A stretch of 48,788 bases of DNA, taken from Chryseobacterium sp. 39-10. GTDB taxonomy: Bacteria > Bacteroidota > Bacteroidia > Flavobacteriales > Weeksellaceae. A program made the translations under genes and the position numbers. Below, piece by piece: positions 35,889 through 44,096 of this stretch (the stretch's first letter is position 1; each line of letters opens with the position of its first letter). The notes under the pieces are model-generated. The model did no database searches, was not told where the DNA came from, and saw nothing but the letters and a program-made list of their open reading frames with translations. Location: NCBI GenBank assembly GCA_001898255.1, contig MKTK01000038.1:155078-203865 (forward strand), given 5' to 3'.

Positions 35889-37255
35889 TTATGCTCATTC
35901 TTTTTAATGGAAAGCTTTTCTAGGCGGAAGTACTGTTTCAAGATTTTCTCCTGGCTTGAGTCTTCATTTTCGTTGTCATCAATATAACCTACCCCGCGAT
36001 CCAAAAACAAACTCCTATTGAGCATCACCCATGGCAGATCTTTGGAATAATAATCGAATCCCCTGTCAAGTATTACCTTTTTTGAATGCCTACTCTTCTG
36101 CTCAATTTCCAACAACACCGACTTGCTGTTTTCACTAGCCCGAAAGCAAATGTAACTCCCTACGACAAAATATCCCAAAGCAAACCACGGTGCAATAACA
36201 GAAAGACACCTCCTCATTAATTTTGCAATCCCACTTTTTTCTTTGAATATAAAATTACATAAAAAAAGAATGAAAAGCGTATTGCTAAAAAAAGTTAACC
36301 GCGTACCGCTTAACGGCGCATAAGCCACGATAAACAAGGTAGAAAAGCCCACCAGCAGCAACAGCACATTACGCTGTACGGCATTACTCTTGAAATCAAG
36401 GTGCTTCAGCGAAAATAAATAATAGACTATGAGCAATACCATCGCCACGAGCAGCAAAGGATTATAGTAATAATACAGTTTAACAACTTCTTTCCACTGG
36501 TGAAGATAAGAAGACCATTGGAACTGGTATGCCGACTGCCCTAAACCTTTGTATTTCTGAGTATTGGCAGGTGCAAAAAACAACAACAAATAACCTGTCA
36601 CTGTACTGCACCAATACAAAATTAAATCATTTGACGGCCATTTTCTTTTCTGAAAAAGGTAGTAAACAATGGCAAGCCCGGAAAACCCAATCAACACCGG
36701 TGGTACGTGCTCGTTACCCATGCCTGTAAAAACACCAATTAATAGAATTAAAGGATAGCGCCATAGCGTTTTTATTCGTTTCAAAACATCATTTCCTTCT
36801 ACAAAATACTCAGAAAAAATGTAGTAATACAGCATATAAAACAACATTAAAAAAGTGTAATTTCCGCTATAGGGTGTGTAGAAAAACATTTCTCCAAATA
36901 CGTTGATTAAAATAATGAACAGCCCGACAATGATTAAAAACTTTGACGCATCATCATTGGTGAACTTGGGCAACCTTCTAAAAACCAACAGGAATAAAAG
37001 AGCGAAAAAAGCATTAAATAAAAAAACCGAATACATCACCTCCAACAACGGATTTCGGGATACAACATTGGTAACCAATTGCCCAATACGCGGATTGACA
37101 TTAAAATAGGAGTTGTAATACTCCTGCATTAATTGCCATGCAGAAAGCCGATCAAAATAATAAAACTCATCTCTTAGTAAGGGGTAATAAAAAACACAGA
37201 TCGCAAAAAAAATGTTGATCCCAACATAGATGAAAATAGCACGCTTATTATTCAT
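35885..37255 (-). CDS. Polytopic membrane protein, GT-C-like (DUF6056-like)
   Basis: A 456-residue inner-membrane protein with about eleven hydrophobic segments. The first periplasmic loop has LLRDEFYYFDR with Asp29-Glu30, the position and type of the acidic motif in GT-C enzymes such as ArnT/PMT. A second loop has NPRIGQL, and GVFTGMGNEHVPPVLI resembles the GNEHxP-like segment of DUF6056 proteins. A soluble tail of about 75 residues ends RLEKLSIKKNEHK. It overlaps the GT2 gene by 8 bases and the deacetylase by 4, so tight co-translation is likely. Its transferase role is inferred, not shown. Confidence 0.75.
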   Translation of the reverse strand: MNNKRAIFIYVGINIFFAICVFYYPLLRDEFYYFDRLSAWQLMQEYYNSYFNVNPRIGQLVTNVVSRNPLLEVMYSVFLFNAFFALLFLLVFRRLPKFTNDDASKFLIIVGLFIILINVFGEMFFYTPYSGNYTFLMLFYMLYYYIFSEYFVEGNDVLKRIKTLWRYPLILLIGVFTGMGNEHVPPVLIGFSGLAIVYYLFQKRKWPSNDLILYWCSTVTGYLLLFFAPANTQKYKGLGQSAYQFQWSSYLHQWKEVVKLYYYYNPLLLVAMVLLIVYYLFSLKHLDFKSNAVQRNVLLLLVGFSTLFIVAYAPLSGTRLTFFSNTLFILFLCNFIFKEKSGIAKLMRRCLSVIAPWFALGYFVVGSYICFRASENSKSVLLEIEQKSRHSKKVILDRGFDYYSKDLPWVMLNRSLFLDRGVGYIDDNENEDSSQEKILKQYFRLEKLSIKKNEHK

Positions 37256-38198
37256 CCTTCTTAATTATTTCACTAAAATAAAGCGGCCTGTTTTTCACCT
37301 GAATATGGATTCGGCCAATATACTCCCCAATAACACCCAGGAAAAAGATGGTGAGCGAACTAAAAAACATGGTCGCACAAAGCAATGTAAGATAACCTGT
37401 TCTGGGTTCGTGCTTTACATAACTGATGTACACTGAATATCCCACAAAAACGAAGGAAAGTAAGCACCCGAAAAATCCTATAAAAGTGGCAATGCGCAAA
37501 GGCCGCACCGAAAACTGAATCACCGAATCCAATGCCAACTTGAAAAGGTTGAAAAAATTATAATTCGATTTCCCTGCAAAACGCTTTGGCGCTTCAAATT
37601 GCACAATTTTCGCATCGCGAAGTCCTATCAAAGAAAGCATCCCTCGAAACATGCGATCGGTTTCGTTCAAACTGTTCATCCACACCACATATTTCTTGTC
37701 TAGCAGGCGAAAATCGGGCATATTTCGGGGGATTTTCACATCCGACATCAGGTTAAGTAACCAATAATAAGTATTCCCCATCAATCTATACCGAAATCCT
37801 TTATCCAGATTACCTGTTCTTTGGGTGAGTACAAGTTTATTACCCTGAAGCCACTCTTCTACCAGTTGGCGCGCAACTTTCGGAGGATGCTGCAAATCCG
37901 AATCCATAAAAAGGACGGCATAATCTTTCGCAATATTTTGTTCGACAACATAGTTCAGTCCGGCAGTCATCGCTAATTCATGTCCAAAATTCTTACTTTG
38001 ATTCACCACGGTTAGGTTCTTTGTGGTTTTCTGAAGATCTAAAAGCACATTCAATGTATTGTCCTTCGATCCGTCATTGACAAATACCAGTTCGTATTCT
38101 ACCTCAACGACGCTCATCTCGCTGGTCAACTGCTGCAGTAATACTGGAATATTATGTTCCTCATTGTATGCAGAAATGATAAAATAAATCTTCTTCAT
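37248..38198 (-). CDS. Polyprenyl-phosphate-type glycosyltransferase family 2 (GtrB/ArnC/DPM-like)
   Basis: A 316-residue GT2 that loads a sugar onto undecaprenyl phosphate at the inner face of the membrane. The GT-A domain has YFIISAYNEEHNIPVLL, YELVFVNDGSKDNTL, the NQSKNFGHELAMTAGL segment and metal motif FMDSDLQHPP. The C-terminus has two membrane helices (RIATFIGFFGCLLSFVFVGY and LLCATMFFSSLTIFFLGVI) and the typical GEYIGRIHIQVKNRPLY tail. It is the second gene of the leftward operon, 6 bases after the methyltransferase. The domain plan is that of ArnC, GtrB and Francisella FlmF. Confidence 0.93.
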   Translation of the reverse strand: MKKIYFIISAYNEEHNIPVLLQQLTSEMSVVEVEYELVFVNDGSKDNTLNVLLDLQKTTKNLTVVNQSKNFGHELAMTAGLNYVVEQNIAKDYAVLFMDSDLQHPPKVARQLVEEWLQGNKLVLTQRTGNLDKGFRYRLMGNTYYWLLNLMSDVKIPRNMPDFRLLDKKYVVWMNSLNETDRMFRGMLSLIGLRDAKIVQFEAPKRFAGKSNYNFFNLFKLALDSVIQFSVRPLRIATFIGFFGCLLSFVFVGYSVYISYVKHEPRTGYLTLLCATMFFSSLTIFFLGVIGEYIGRIHIQVKNRPLYFSEIIKKDE

Positions 38199-38204
38199 CT
38201 TCTA

Positions 38205-38975
38205 TTATTTGATGAATATTCCCACATATTTATCTTCGAAACGAACAATTGTCGGTTCTATATTATGCTTCTCGCAAAAATCCTGAAAGGCAGAATTGTC
38301 GTTAATATCGTCACTAATAAACACTCCGCCTTTTCTCAGCTTTGCATAAAGTTGTGCATATGCCCATGACATTCCTTCATACGCTTTGTCAGAATCGTAG
38401 TGTATCACATCGATTGCCTGAACTTCACCGAAGATCTTAGGTAAAGATTCTTTATCCGCAAAACGAAAAAGCTTCCATCCTGATTTTAACTCCTCCGGAA
38501 CAATGTACCCGACGTACTGATCGCCATTTTGCCCAAGATAAGGCATATCCGAACTGTACAACATGCCATTTCTTTTCTTCAGCGACAGCAAAGAGGCAAA
38601 TGAAGACCAGCCGTATGCTACACCGGTTTCTACCACGGTTTTCGCCTGCGTGTATTCACAGGCATAATAAATAAGCTCCAACGCTCCGGCACCACCCATT
38701 TTCACGGGACAAGCCGCTTCCTTTTCCTTTGCCCATTGCAGCTGCTGAGGAAAAAGAGTTGAAAAAAGTTGCATTTCTACACCAAAAAGTTGAAGGATGG
38801 CTTCTTCTTGAGAAACCGCTTTAGACGAGGCCCATGCCAAGGTTTTTTCTTTTCCCTTAAATGCACTGTTTCGGTTGAATATATTCTTGATGATTTTTCT
38901 TCCCAATTCAGGATACAGGTCTGGTCTTTTTAAATATCCAAAAAAAGTTTTCCCAATCCGTGCTACTTCGCTCAT
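38205..38975 (-). CDS. Class I SAM-dependent methyltransferase (TylF/Methyltransf_24-like)
   Basis: A 256-residue cytoplasmic methyltransferase. The Rossmann motif I is TVVETGVAYGWSSFASLL, with DMPYLGQ as the acidic strand end, VIHYDSDKAYEG as the usual acid in motif II and GGVFISDDINDN as post-motif II. The open frame reaches 39056, but an exact -7 box at 38993-39000 indicates ATG 38975 (MSEVARIG). It is the first gene of the leftward operon. In glycan loci enzymes like this methylate sugars or carry FkbM-like functions; the substrate is unknown. Confidence 0.87.
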   Translation of the reverse strand: MSEVARIGKTFFGYLKRPDLYPELGRKIIKNIFNRNSAFKGKEKTLAWASSKAVSQEEAILQLFGVEMQLFSTLFPQQLQWAKEKEAACPVKMGGAGALELIYYACEYTQAKTVVETGVAYGWSSFASLLSLKKRNGMLYSSDMPYLGQNGDQYVGYIVPEELKSGWKLFRFADKESLPKIFGEVQAIDVIHYDSDKAYEGMSWAYAQLYAKLRKGGVFISDDINDNSAFQDFCEKHNIEPTIVRFEDKYVGIFIK

Positions 38976-38992
38976 TGTGTTTTTGTTTGATG

Positions 38993-39000
38993 CAAAAATA
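38993..39000 (-). promoter_or_regulatory. Putative promoter of the leftward glycan operon, -7 box
   Basis: The minus strand reads TATTTTTG, an exact TAnnTTTG match, with about a 12-base leader before ATG 38975. It is divergent from the rightward promoter at 39103. Confidence 0.6.
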
Positions 39001-39102
39001 ACAAAGGTTTTCGATAAATTATGGTTTCTCCTGAAAATAGTCACTCCCAATGGCAAATTGCGGTTTTTCCGGATCCGAAACCCCAGATTCTGAAAAAGCC
39101 AT

Positions 39103-39110
39103 TATCTTTG
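39103..39110 (+). promoter_or_regulatory. Putative promoter of the rightward GT4 genes, -7 box
   Basis: TATCTTTG exactly matches TAnnTTTG, about 18 bases before GTG 39129. A longer frame back to 39021 would put the start upstream of this box. Confidence 0.55.
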
Positions 39111-39128
39111 CGTAAAACAAGTCCACAG

Positions 39129-40295
39129 GTGAGCAACGAAAAAAAAATAAAAATCCTCTTCCGTCATCGATCCATGGAAATGGGCGGAGTCGAAAAAGTG
39201 ATGCTCAGCTTGATGCACAATCTGGATCCCGAAAAATTTGAAATCTCTGTTTTACTAAATATTAACCAGGGTGAATTGCGCGACGAGTTCCCAAAGCACA
39301 TCCGCAAAGTTTTTCTGGCAGACGGTAAAGAAGATCTTTCCACAAATTCTATTATCCAAAAAATTCAGCTTTTCAACAGAAAAAGAAAACTCGACTGGTT
39401 TAGAAAAAACCCAACTGTTGTCGATAAAAAAATACTAAAAGAAGAATTCGACATTGAAGTTGCCATGACTTACAATGATTTTGAAGCTGTTTTACACTCA
39501 TCCAACAAAAGATCCAAAAAGCTTGGCTGGTTTCATTCCGAAATTCAATTGCCAAAACTACAGCCGTTGGTGCCAAAAATTCTTGAGCATTTTCCAAAGT
39601 TCGATTACATGGTCTACTGCTCCGAACGCATACAACAACTCATGCACGAGCATTATCCCGCGTTGGCTTACCCACAGGAAAAGGTCATCATCAATGCCAT
39701 TCCTATCGAAGAAATAAAAAGAAAAGCGACAGAAAACCCTTCCCCTTTTGCCAAAAACGATCTGCCGACTTTTGTTTCCATAGGACGGTTGCATACCAGA
39801 AAGGGATACCATAAACTGATTGTGGCCCATCAAAAACTCATTCAGGAGGGATTCCAACACCAGATCATTGTGCTTGGCGATGGCGAAGAAAGGCAAAATC
39901 TTCAAAACCAGATCAATAATTCAGGAGTGCAAAAAACCTTCCTTTTAGCAGGCAACCAAATGAATCCCTACCCTTATGTGCAACATTCGGATTTCTTTAT
40001 TTTACCCTCCGAATCGGAAGCATGGCCGCTCGTCATTGCAGAAGCGCTTATTCTTCAAAAACCGATTATCGCCACCAATGTGGGAGATGTTGGCATGGTG
40101 ATTAAGGATGGGGAAACAGGCATTTTGATCGATTACCATACCGAGGAAATGTACCATGCGATGAAATTATTTCTCACCCAGCCCGAACTCGTTCAGCACA
40201 TTAAAAGCAACCTGCGAACTATTGAACAACAGTTTGATAACCAAAAAATATTTAATGAAGTTGAAAATCTAATGCTTACCTTAGTACACCAATGA
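39129..40295 (+). CDS. Glycosyltransferase family 4 (GT-B fold)
   Basis: A 388-residue retaining glycosyltransferase. From GTG 39129 the protein starts MSNEKKIKILFRHRSMEMGG, a normal GT4 N-terminus with the glycine-rich acceptor loop MGGVEKVML. The donor domain has FVSIGRLHTRKGYHKLI, QIIVLGDGEERQNL and the EX7E signature in FFILPSESEAWPLVIAEAL. The 36 codons upstream in frame have no family character. It overlaps the following acetyltransferase by 4 bases (ATGA). It is a paralogue of the GT4 at 41098, sharing IGSL/RHGG-type and NPYPY segments. Confidence 0.93.
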   Translation: MSNEKKIKILFRHRSMEMGGVEKVMLSLMHNLDPEKFEISVLLNINQGELRDEFPKHIRKVFLADGKEDLSTNSIIQKIQLFNRKRKLDWFRKNPTVVDKKILKEEFDIEVAMTYNDFEAVLHSSNKRSKKLGWFHSEIQLPKLQPLVPKILEHFPKFDYMVYCSERIQQLMHEHYPALAYPQEKVIINAIPIEEIKRKATENPSPFAKNDLPTFVSIGRLHTRKGYHKLIVAHQKLIQEGFQHQIIVLGDGEERQNLQNQINNSGVQKTFLLAGNQMNPYPYVQHSDFFILPSESEAWPLVIAEALILQKPIIATNVGDVGMVIKDGETGILIDYHTEEMYHAMKLFLTQPELVQHIKSNLRTIEQQFDNQKIFNEVENLMLTLVHQ

Positions 40296-40858
40296 TGAAT
40301 TTTCTCTACCGTATATTTTTGAAACTGCACACTTCTTATCAGGAATGGATAGGGCATGTTTACATTGAAGCTTGCAAATCGCGCGGCCTAAAAGTGGGAA
40401 AAGGAGTGATCTTTATAGAAGCTCCCCGTTTTGGCTCGGAACCCTATCTGATTGAAATTGGAGACCGAACAAAAATTACAGCCGGCTGCACATTCATCAA
40501 TCATGATGGTGCCATGTACACCATACGCAGCATGGAAAAATATAAAGACGTTCGCAATTTTGGACGCATAAGACTGGGGAAAAACTGCTTTGTGGGCAAC
40601 AACTGCACGTTTCTCCCGGGCGCACAAATGGGCGACAACTGCATTCTTGGTGCCGGCTCGGTGCTGAATTCTTCTATGCCTGCCAATACTGTTTTTGCTG
40701 GTGTTCCTGCGAAATACATCTGCACCATCGAAGAGTATGGCGACAAAGCACTACAAAATAATATAATGTATCCCCGGAATTTAGAAAAAGAACGCCCAAA
40801 ACTCGACGCCTATATCCGAGAAAACCTTCCCGATGTTTACAAACCCGTTAAAAAATAG
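40292..40858 (+). CDS. Hexapeptide-repeat (left-handed beta-helix) acyltransferase
   Basis: A 188-residue acetyltransferase of the LbH family, probably trimeric, using acetyl-CoA. Hexapeptide turns are visible: LKVGKGVIFI, LIEIGDRTKITAGCTFINHD (the loop with the catalytic-type His), IRLGKNCFVGNNCTFLPGAQMGDNCILGAGSVL, then FAGVPAKYI. The C-terminal 45 residues are helical and charged. It overlaps GT4 by 4 bases, so they form a GT4-acetyltransferase pair for a surface sugar. The acceptor is not known. Confidence 0.92.
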   Translation: MMNFLYRIFLKLHTSYQEWIGHVYIEACKSRGLKVGKGVIFIEAPRFGSEPYLIEIGDRTKITAGCTFINHDGAMYTIRSMEKYKDVRNFGRIRLGKNCFVGNNCTFLPGAQMGDNCILGAGSVLNSSMPANTVFAGVPAKYICTIEEYGDKALQNNIMYPRNLEKERPKLDAYIRENLPDVYKPVKK

Positions 40859-41097
40859 ACGCAGTTCACATTATGAAATAATTAAGAAAAAATAGTTTTT
40901 ATTGCTAAACCATCAACAAGACAAGGGGACTTCCGTGGACGAACAGTGGTACTACAGTGGCACTACAATGAATTTTTGAGAATTCAATAAAAAAACACAA
41001 CCTTTTATAAGAATTCTTTATTTCCAAAAATTCAATTTTCTGGCTGCTGTTGCTTGTTGCTAATATACATTTTTTTCCTAAAAAATTCCTTAAAATC
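40859..41097. other. Intergenic spacer with an 11-bp tandem duplication
   Basis: I find no gene. CAGTGGTACTA (40944-40954) is followed directly by CAGTGGCACTA (40955-40965). A TACATTTT (41066-41073), one base off the -7 box, may promote the next GT4 gene. Confidence 0.4.
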
Positions 41098-42258
41098 ATG
41101 ATCGCTGATCAAAAGAAAAAAATACTTATTCGAATTGGTTCGCTGCGCCACGGTGGAGCAGAAAAAGTATTGACCACGCTGCTCAAAAATATCCCAAAAG
41201 ATCAGTACGAAATCGATCTTTTACTCAATCTGTATTCCGGAAAATATCTTTCAGAAATACCCGAATGGATCAATGTTTTGTACCTTAACAAAGGCGAAAT
41301 GATTACCACCAACCGACTACAAGACTTTCCGCTGAAAGCATTCAGGGTGTTGTATCAAAAAACGCTGAAGTTGTTTCCTAAAATACTGTACTCTTCCATC
41401 TTAAAAAACAAGAAGTACGATGTGGAAATTGCCGCCATTCACGGCATGCGTGACGAGATTCTTAATTCGCCTCTCAAAACTTCCAAAAAAGTAGTCTGGA
41501 TCCACAACGACCTGCGCAAAACTCATTTCCACAACTATACAGATCAAGAAATCCGTAAGTTTTTTGGCTTTGATAAAATCATGGTTATTTCCGATCAGAT
41601 TCAGCATGATTTTGAAACACTAGCGCAGAACGAAAACGAAAAATCAAAAATTGTACGCATCTACAACCCTATCGACACCGATGAAATTTTGGCAAAAAGT
41701 GAGCGTCAGTGCTCATCAGAAAAAGCTTCAGGGGAGAAAACCTTCATTTCTGTAGGCACCGTTTTTCCGCAAAAGGGATTCGACCGTTTACTGAATGCGC
41801 ACAAAAAACTGCTTGACGAGGGATTAAAACACCGCATTCAAATTGTGGGCAACGGCTACGATTTCGAGAACATCAAAAATTTAAAAACGACACTTGGTGT
41901 TGATCATACCGTAGAAATGACGGGCTTTACCGACAATCCATACCCCTACTTTAAAGCGGCTGATTTCTACGTTTTAAGTTCGCGGTACGAAGGTTACCCG
42001 ACGGTTCTGTTTGAAGCGATTACTTTAAAAAAGAACATTATTGCCACTGACGTTTCAGGGGTTCGTGAAATGCTTGATAACGGAAAACTCGGACTCATTG
42101 TTGACAATGCTGAGGAGGGAATTTATCAGGGCATGAAAAAAGCACTCACACAGCCCGACAGTTTCAATACCTATCAAAACGAACTGCAGCAATACACGAT
42201 GCCCTTTCAACTTGAAAACTCGGTAAAGCGTATTGTCACCCTTTTAGATTCATTATAA
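41098..42258 (+). CDS. Glycosyltransferase family 4 (GT-B fold), second copy
   Basis: A 386-residue GT4. With ATG 41098 it starts MIADQKKKILIRIGSLRHGG, with AEKVLTTLLKNI next. The donor-site half has FISVGTVFPQKGFDRLLNAHKKL, QIVGNGYDFENIKN, NPYPYFKAADFYVLSS and the EX7E motif in RYEGYPTVLFEAI. It is related to the GT4 at 39129 and, like it, is followed by an LbH acetyltransferase gene. The frame extends upstream to 41050, but that segment adds a poor N-terminus. Confidence 0.93.
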   Translation: MIADQKKKILIRIGSLRHGGAEKVLTTLLKNIPKDQYEIDLLLNLYSGKYLSEIPEWINVLYLNKGEMITTNRLQDFPLKAFRVLYQKTLKLFPKILYSSILKNKKYDVEIAAIHGMRDEILNSPLKTSKKVVWIHNDLRKTHFHNYTDQEIRKFFGFDKIMVISDQIQHDFETLAQNENEKSKIVRIYNPIDTDEILAKSERQCSSEKASGEKTFISVGTVFPQKGFDRLLNAHKKLLDEGLKHRIQIVGNGYDFENIKNLKTTLGVDHTVEMTGFTDNPYPYFKAADFYVLSSRYEGYPTVLFEAITLKKNIIATDVSGVREMLDNGKLGLIVDNAEEGIYQGMKKALTQPDSFNTYQNELQQYTMPFQLENSVKRIVTLLDSL

Positions 42259-42285
42259 ATCTTTCTTATTTTCTCTTTATTCTTC

Positions 42286-42293
42286 TATCTTTG
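42286..42293 (+). promoter_or_regulatory. Putative -7 box directly upstream of the serine-acetyltransferase-like gene
   Basis: TATCTTTG exactly matches TAnnTTTG and ends only 4 bases before ATG 42298, so a transcript from it would be leaderless or nearly so. Confidence 0.5.
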
Positions 42294-42297
42294 CTGC

Positions 42298-42852
42298 ATG
42301 TCACAGAAAAACATCATCCAAAAAGATTTTTACAGGGAAAGCGGGAAATGGCTTTCCACAGCGGAGATCTGGATGAAGTGCATTAATCCAAATCTCCATT
42401 TTGTGTACCTCCTTCGAAAATGCCAGCAGCACAAAAAAAAATCTATCCAAGGTTTATTCTGGAGAGTTGTTCTGCGGAGGCATCAAATTAAGTACGGATT
42501 TCAGATTTATCCTGAAACACAAATCGGTGAAGGGTTTTATCTGGGACATTGGGGCACACTCGTCATCAATCCAAAAGCAATAATTGGCAAAAACTGCAAT
42601 ATTGCACAGGGCGTTACAATAGCGCAGGCCAACCGCGGCAAAAACCAAGGCGTTCCCCACATTGGCAACGATGTGTGGATAGGTCCCAACGCCGTTGTGG
42701 TAGGAAACATCAAAATTGGGAACAATGTACTGATTGCTCCTAATGCGTACGTCAACGTCGATGTTCCGGACAACTCTGTAGTGATTGGCAACCCCGCTCA
42801 AATCACAGCAAACCGCGACGCAACAGAGGGTTACATCAACAATAAAATCTAA
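42298..42852 (+). CDS. Serine acetyltransferase-like LbH O-acetyltransferase
   Basis: A 184-residue protein with an N-terminal helical part and a C-terminal left-handed beta-helix of the CysE type: IYPETQIGEGFYLGHWGTLVINP (catalytic-type His), IIGKNCNIAQGVTIAQANRG, PHIGNDVWIGPNAVVVGNIKIGNNVLIAPNAYVNVDVPDNSVVIGNPAQI. It is shorter than CysE at the N-terminus, and the neighbouring GT4 genes suggest a sugar O-acetyltransferase rather than cysteine biosynthesis. The ATG is 4 bases after a -7 box. The carbonic anhydrase gene follows within 5 bases. Confidence 0.88.
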   Translation: MSQKNIIQKDFYRESGKWLSTAEIWMKCINPNLHFVYLLRKCQQHKKKSIQGLFWRVVLRRHQIKYGFQIYPETQIGEGFYLGHWGTLVINPKAIIGKNCNIAQGVTIAQANRGKNQGVPHIGNDVWIGPNAVVVGNIKIGNNVLIAPNAYVNVDVPDNSVVIGNPAQITANRDATEGYINNKI

Positions 42853-42856
42853 CAAA

Positions 42857-43522
42857 ATGCCAAATAGCTACCTCAAAATTTTCGAAAATAACGCAAAATG
42901 GATTCAGGAAAAACTTGGCGAAGATGCCGACTTTTTTAAAAAACTGGCGAGCGGACAAAAACCCGAATACCTTTACATTGGCTGTGCTGACAGCAGGGTA
43001 ACCGCGGAGGAACTGATGGGGATGAAGCCCGGCGAAGTTTTTGTACACCGAAATATTGCCAATATCGTAAACACCCTCGACATGAATTCTACCGCCGTTA
43101 TACAGTATGCGGTGGAACACCTTAAAGTAAAACACATCATCATTTGCGGGCATTATGGTTGTGGTGGAGTGAAAGCGGCCATGACGCCACAGGATTTGGG
43201 GCTGCTTAACCCTTGGCTTCGACTCATTCGTGACGTGTACCGTCTTCATCAAAAGGAACTTGACGCCATTGAAAATGAGCATGAACGCTACAACAAATTG
43301 GTGGAACTCAATGTGCAGGAGCAGTGCATTAATGTAATTAAGATGGCAGCCGTGCAAGAAAGGTATATTTTGGAAGAGTATCCGTTGGTGCATGGTTGGG
43401 TATTCGATTTGGAAACCGGCAAACTCATTGACTTGGAAATAGATTTCGAAAATATATTGAAAGATATTCAAAAGGTGTATGACCTCACTAATTCCGAGTG
43501 GGTAATGAACCGGAAAAAATAA
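42857..43522 (+). CDS. Beta-class carbonic anhydrase (Can-like)
   Basis: Interconverts CO2 and bicarbonate. It has 221 residues from ATG 42857; the frame extends upstream into the previous gene. Zinc ligands of the beta class are all visible: Cys43 and Asp45 in GCADSR (with Arg47), His99 and Cys102 in CGHYGCGG. The helical N-terminus and CPWLRL-like segment (LNPWLRLIRDVY) match E. coli Can. It has no signal peptide, so it is cytoplasmic. It begins 4 bases after the acetyltransferase stop and precedes the small exported protein and SulP genes. Confidence 0.95.
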   Translation: MPNSYLKIFENNAKWIQEKLGEDADFFKKLASGQKPEYLYIGCADSRVTAEELMGMKPGEVFVHRNIANIVNTLDMNSTAVIQYAVEHLKVKHIIICGHYGCGGVKAAMTPQDLGLLNPWLRLIRDVYRLHQKELDAIENEHERYNKLVELNVQEQCINVIKMAAVQERYILEEYPLVHGWVFDLETGKLIDLEIDFENILKDIQKVYDLTNSEWVMNRKK

Positions 43523-43597
43523 CCCTCCCAACATGACTACTTTATAGATTTTTAATATTAATTATTGTTAATATTTAGATAAATTCTATCACTCGGC

Positions 43598-43628
43598 TTG
43601 TTTTTTGAATCGTGAGTTTTTATATTTG
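43598..43628 (+). promoter_or_regulatory. Putative promoter upstream of the small exported protein and SulP genes
   Basis: TTG (43598-43600), a 20-base spacer and TATATTTG (43621-43628, exact TAnnTTTG). An AT-only inverted repeat AATATTAA/TTAATATT (43554-43561 and 43568-43575) lies just upstream, at the end of the carbonic anhydrase gene. Confidence 0.6.
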
Positions 43629-43672
43629 CCTCTTGTAAAAAAGAAAAAACACTGAAAAACTTCTGTAACATA

Positions 43673-43948
43673 TTGGTTTTGATAATCTTCATCAATTTTA
43701 TGGCTTTACCAAGTATTGCCACGTTGTTGGATTTTAAAATACCACAAACCAATGTGATTATTTCGGAAGAAGAAACACATTCTCCCTCTTTTGTTGTGTA
43801 CGAAAAAGCAATTCCTAAAATGCTGGATGTGCACGAGTTTGTTAAGTTTTTTGAAACAGGTTCTTCCGACAGACCCTTTGTTCTTACCGATGATGGACCG
43901 CATCTTTCGGTACACTCCACTATTATTTCTCCTCCTCCCGAGGCATAA
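43673..43948 (+). CDS. Small exported or membrane-anchored protein, unrecognised
   Basis: About 91-98 residues. An N-terminal hydrophobic helix (ILVLIIFINFMALPSIATLL) precedes an acidic, probably periplasmic part (NVIISEEETHSPSFVVYEKA, MLDVHEFVKFFE) and a C-terminal PPPEA. There is no ATG before the helix. TTG 43673 lies inside it, while a CTG at 43652 would give KNFCNILVL and a better signal-like start; ATG 43700 would cut the helix. A promoter upstream fits the CTG/TTG starts. It sits 148 bases before the SulP gene, between the two carbonic anhydrase genes. I recall similar small proteins near SulP genes of related species, which I cannot verify. Confidence 0.6.
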   Translation: MVLIIFINFMALPSIATLLDFKIPQTNVIISEEETHSPSFVVYEKAIPKMLDVHEFVKFFETGSSDRPFVLTDDGPHLSVHSTIISPPPEA

Positions 43949-44096
43949 CTGATTTCTTCTCGTGGATCATTATTGACTTTTCTCGTAGAGATTCGTCACA
44001 ATGCTCTGGTTTATAATCTGTTAATTTTCAATCCGTTGCAGCAGTATTGATCATTCAAATGATCGCTGACTGACATTCAAAACTATTTTCAACAAA

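Noticed and set aside
40859-41097. Search for a tRNA, sRNA or attachment site in the spacer between GT modules
   Set aside because: No cloverleaf, terminator or paired direct repeats at the borders; only a short tandem duplication.
42836-43534. 232-codon minus-strand frame opposite the first carbonic anhydrase
   Set aside because: Fully overlaps a gene whose zinc ligands are all present. Translation shows no known motif.
43706-43915. 69-codon minus-strand frame opposite the small exported protein
   Set aside because: The plus-strand frame has a promoter, signal helix and sensible composition; this one has none of these.
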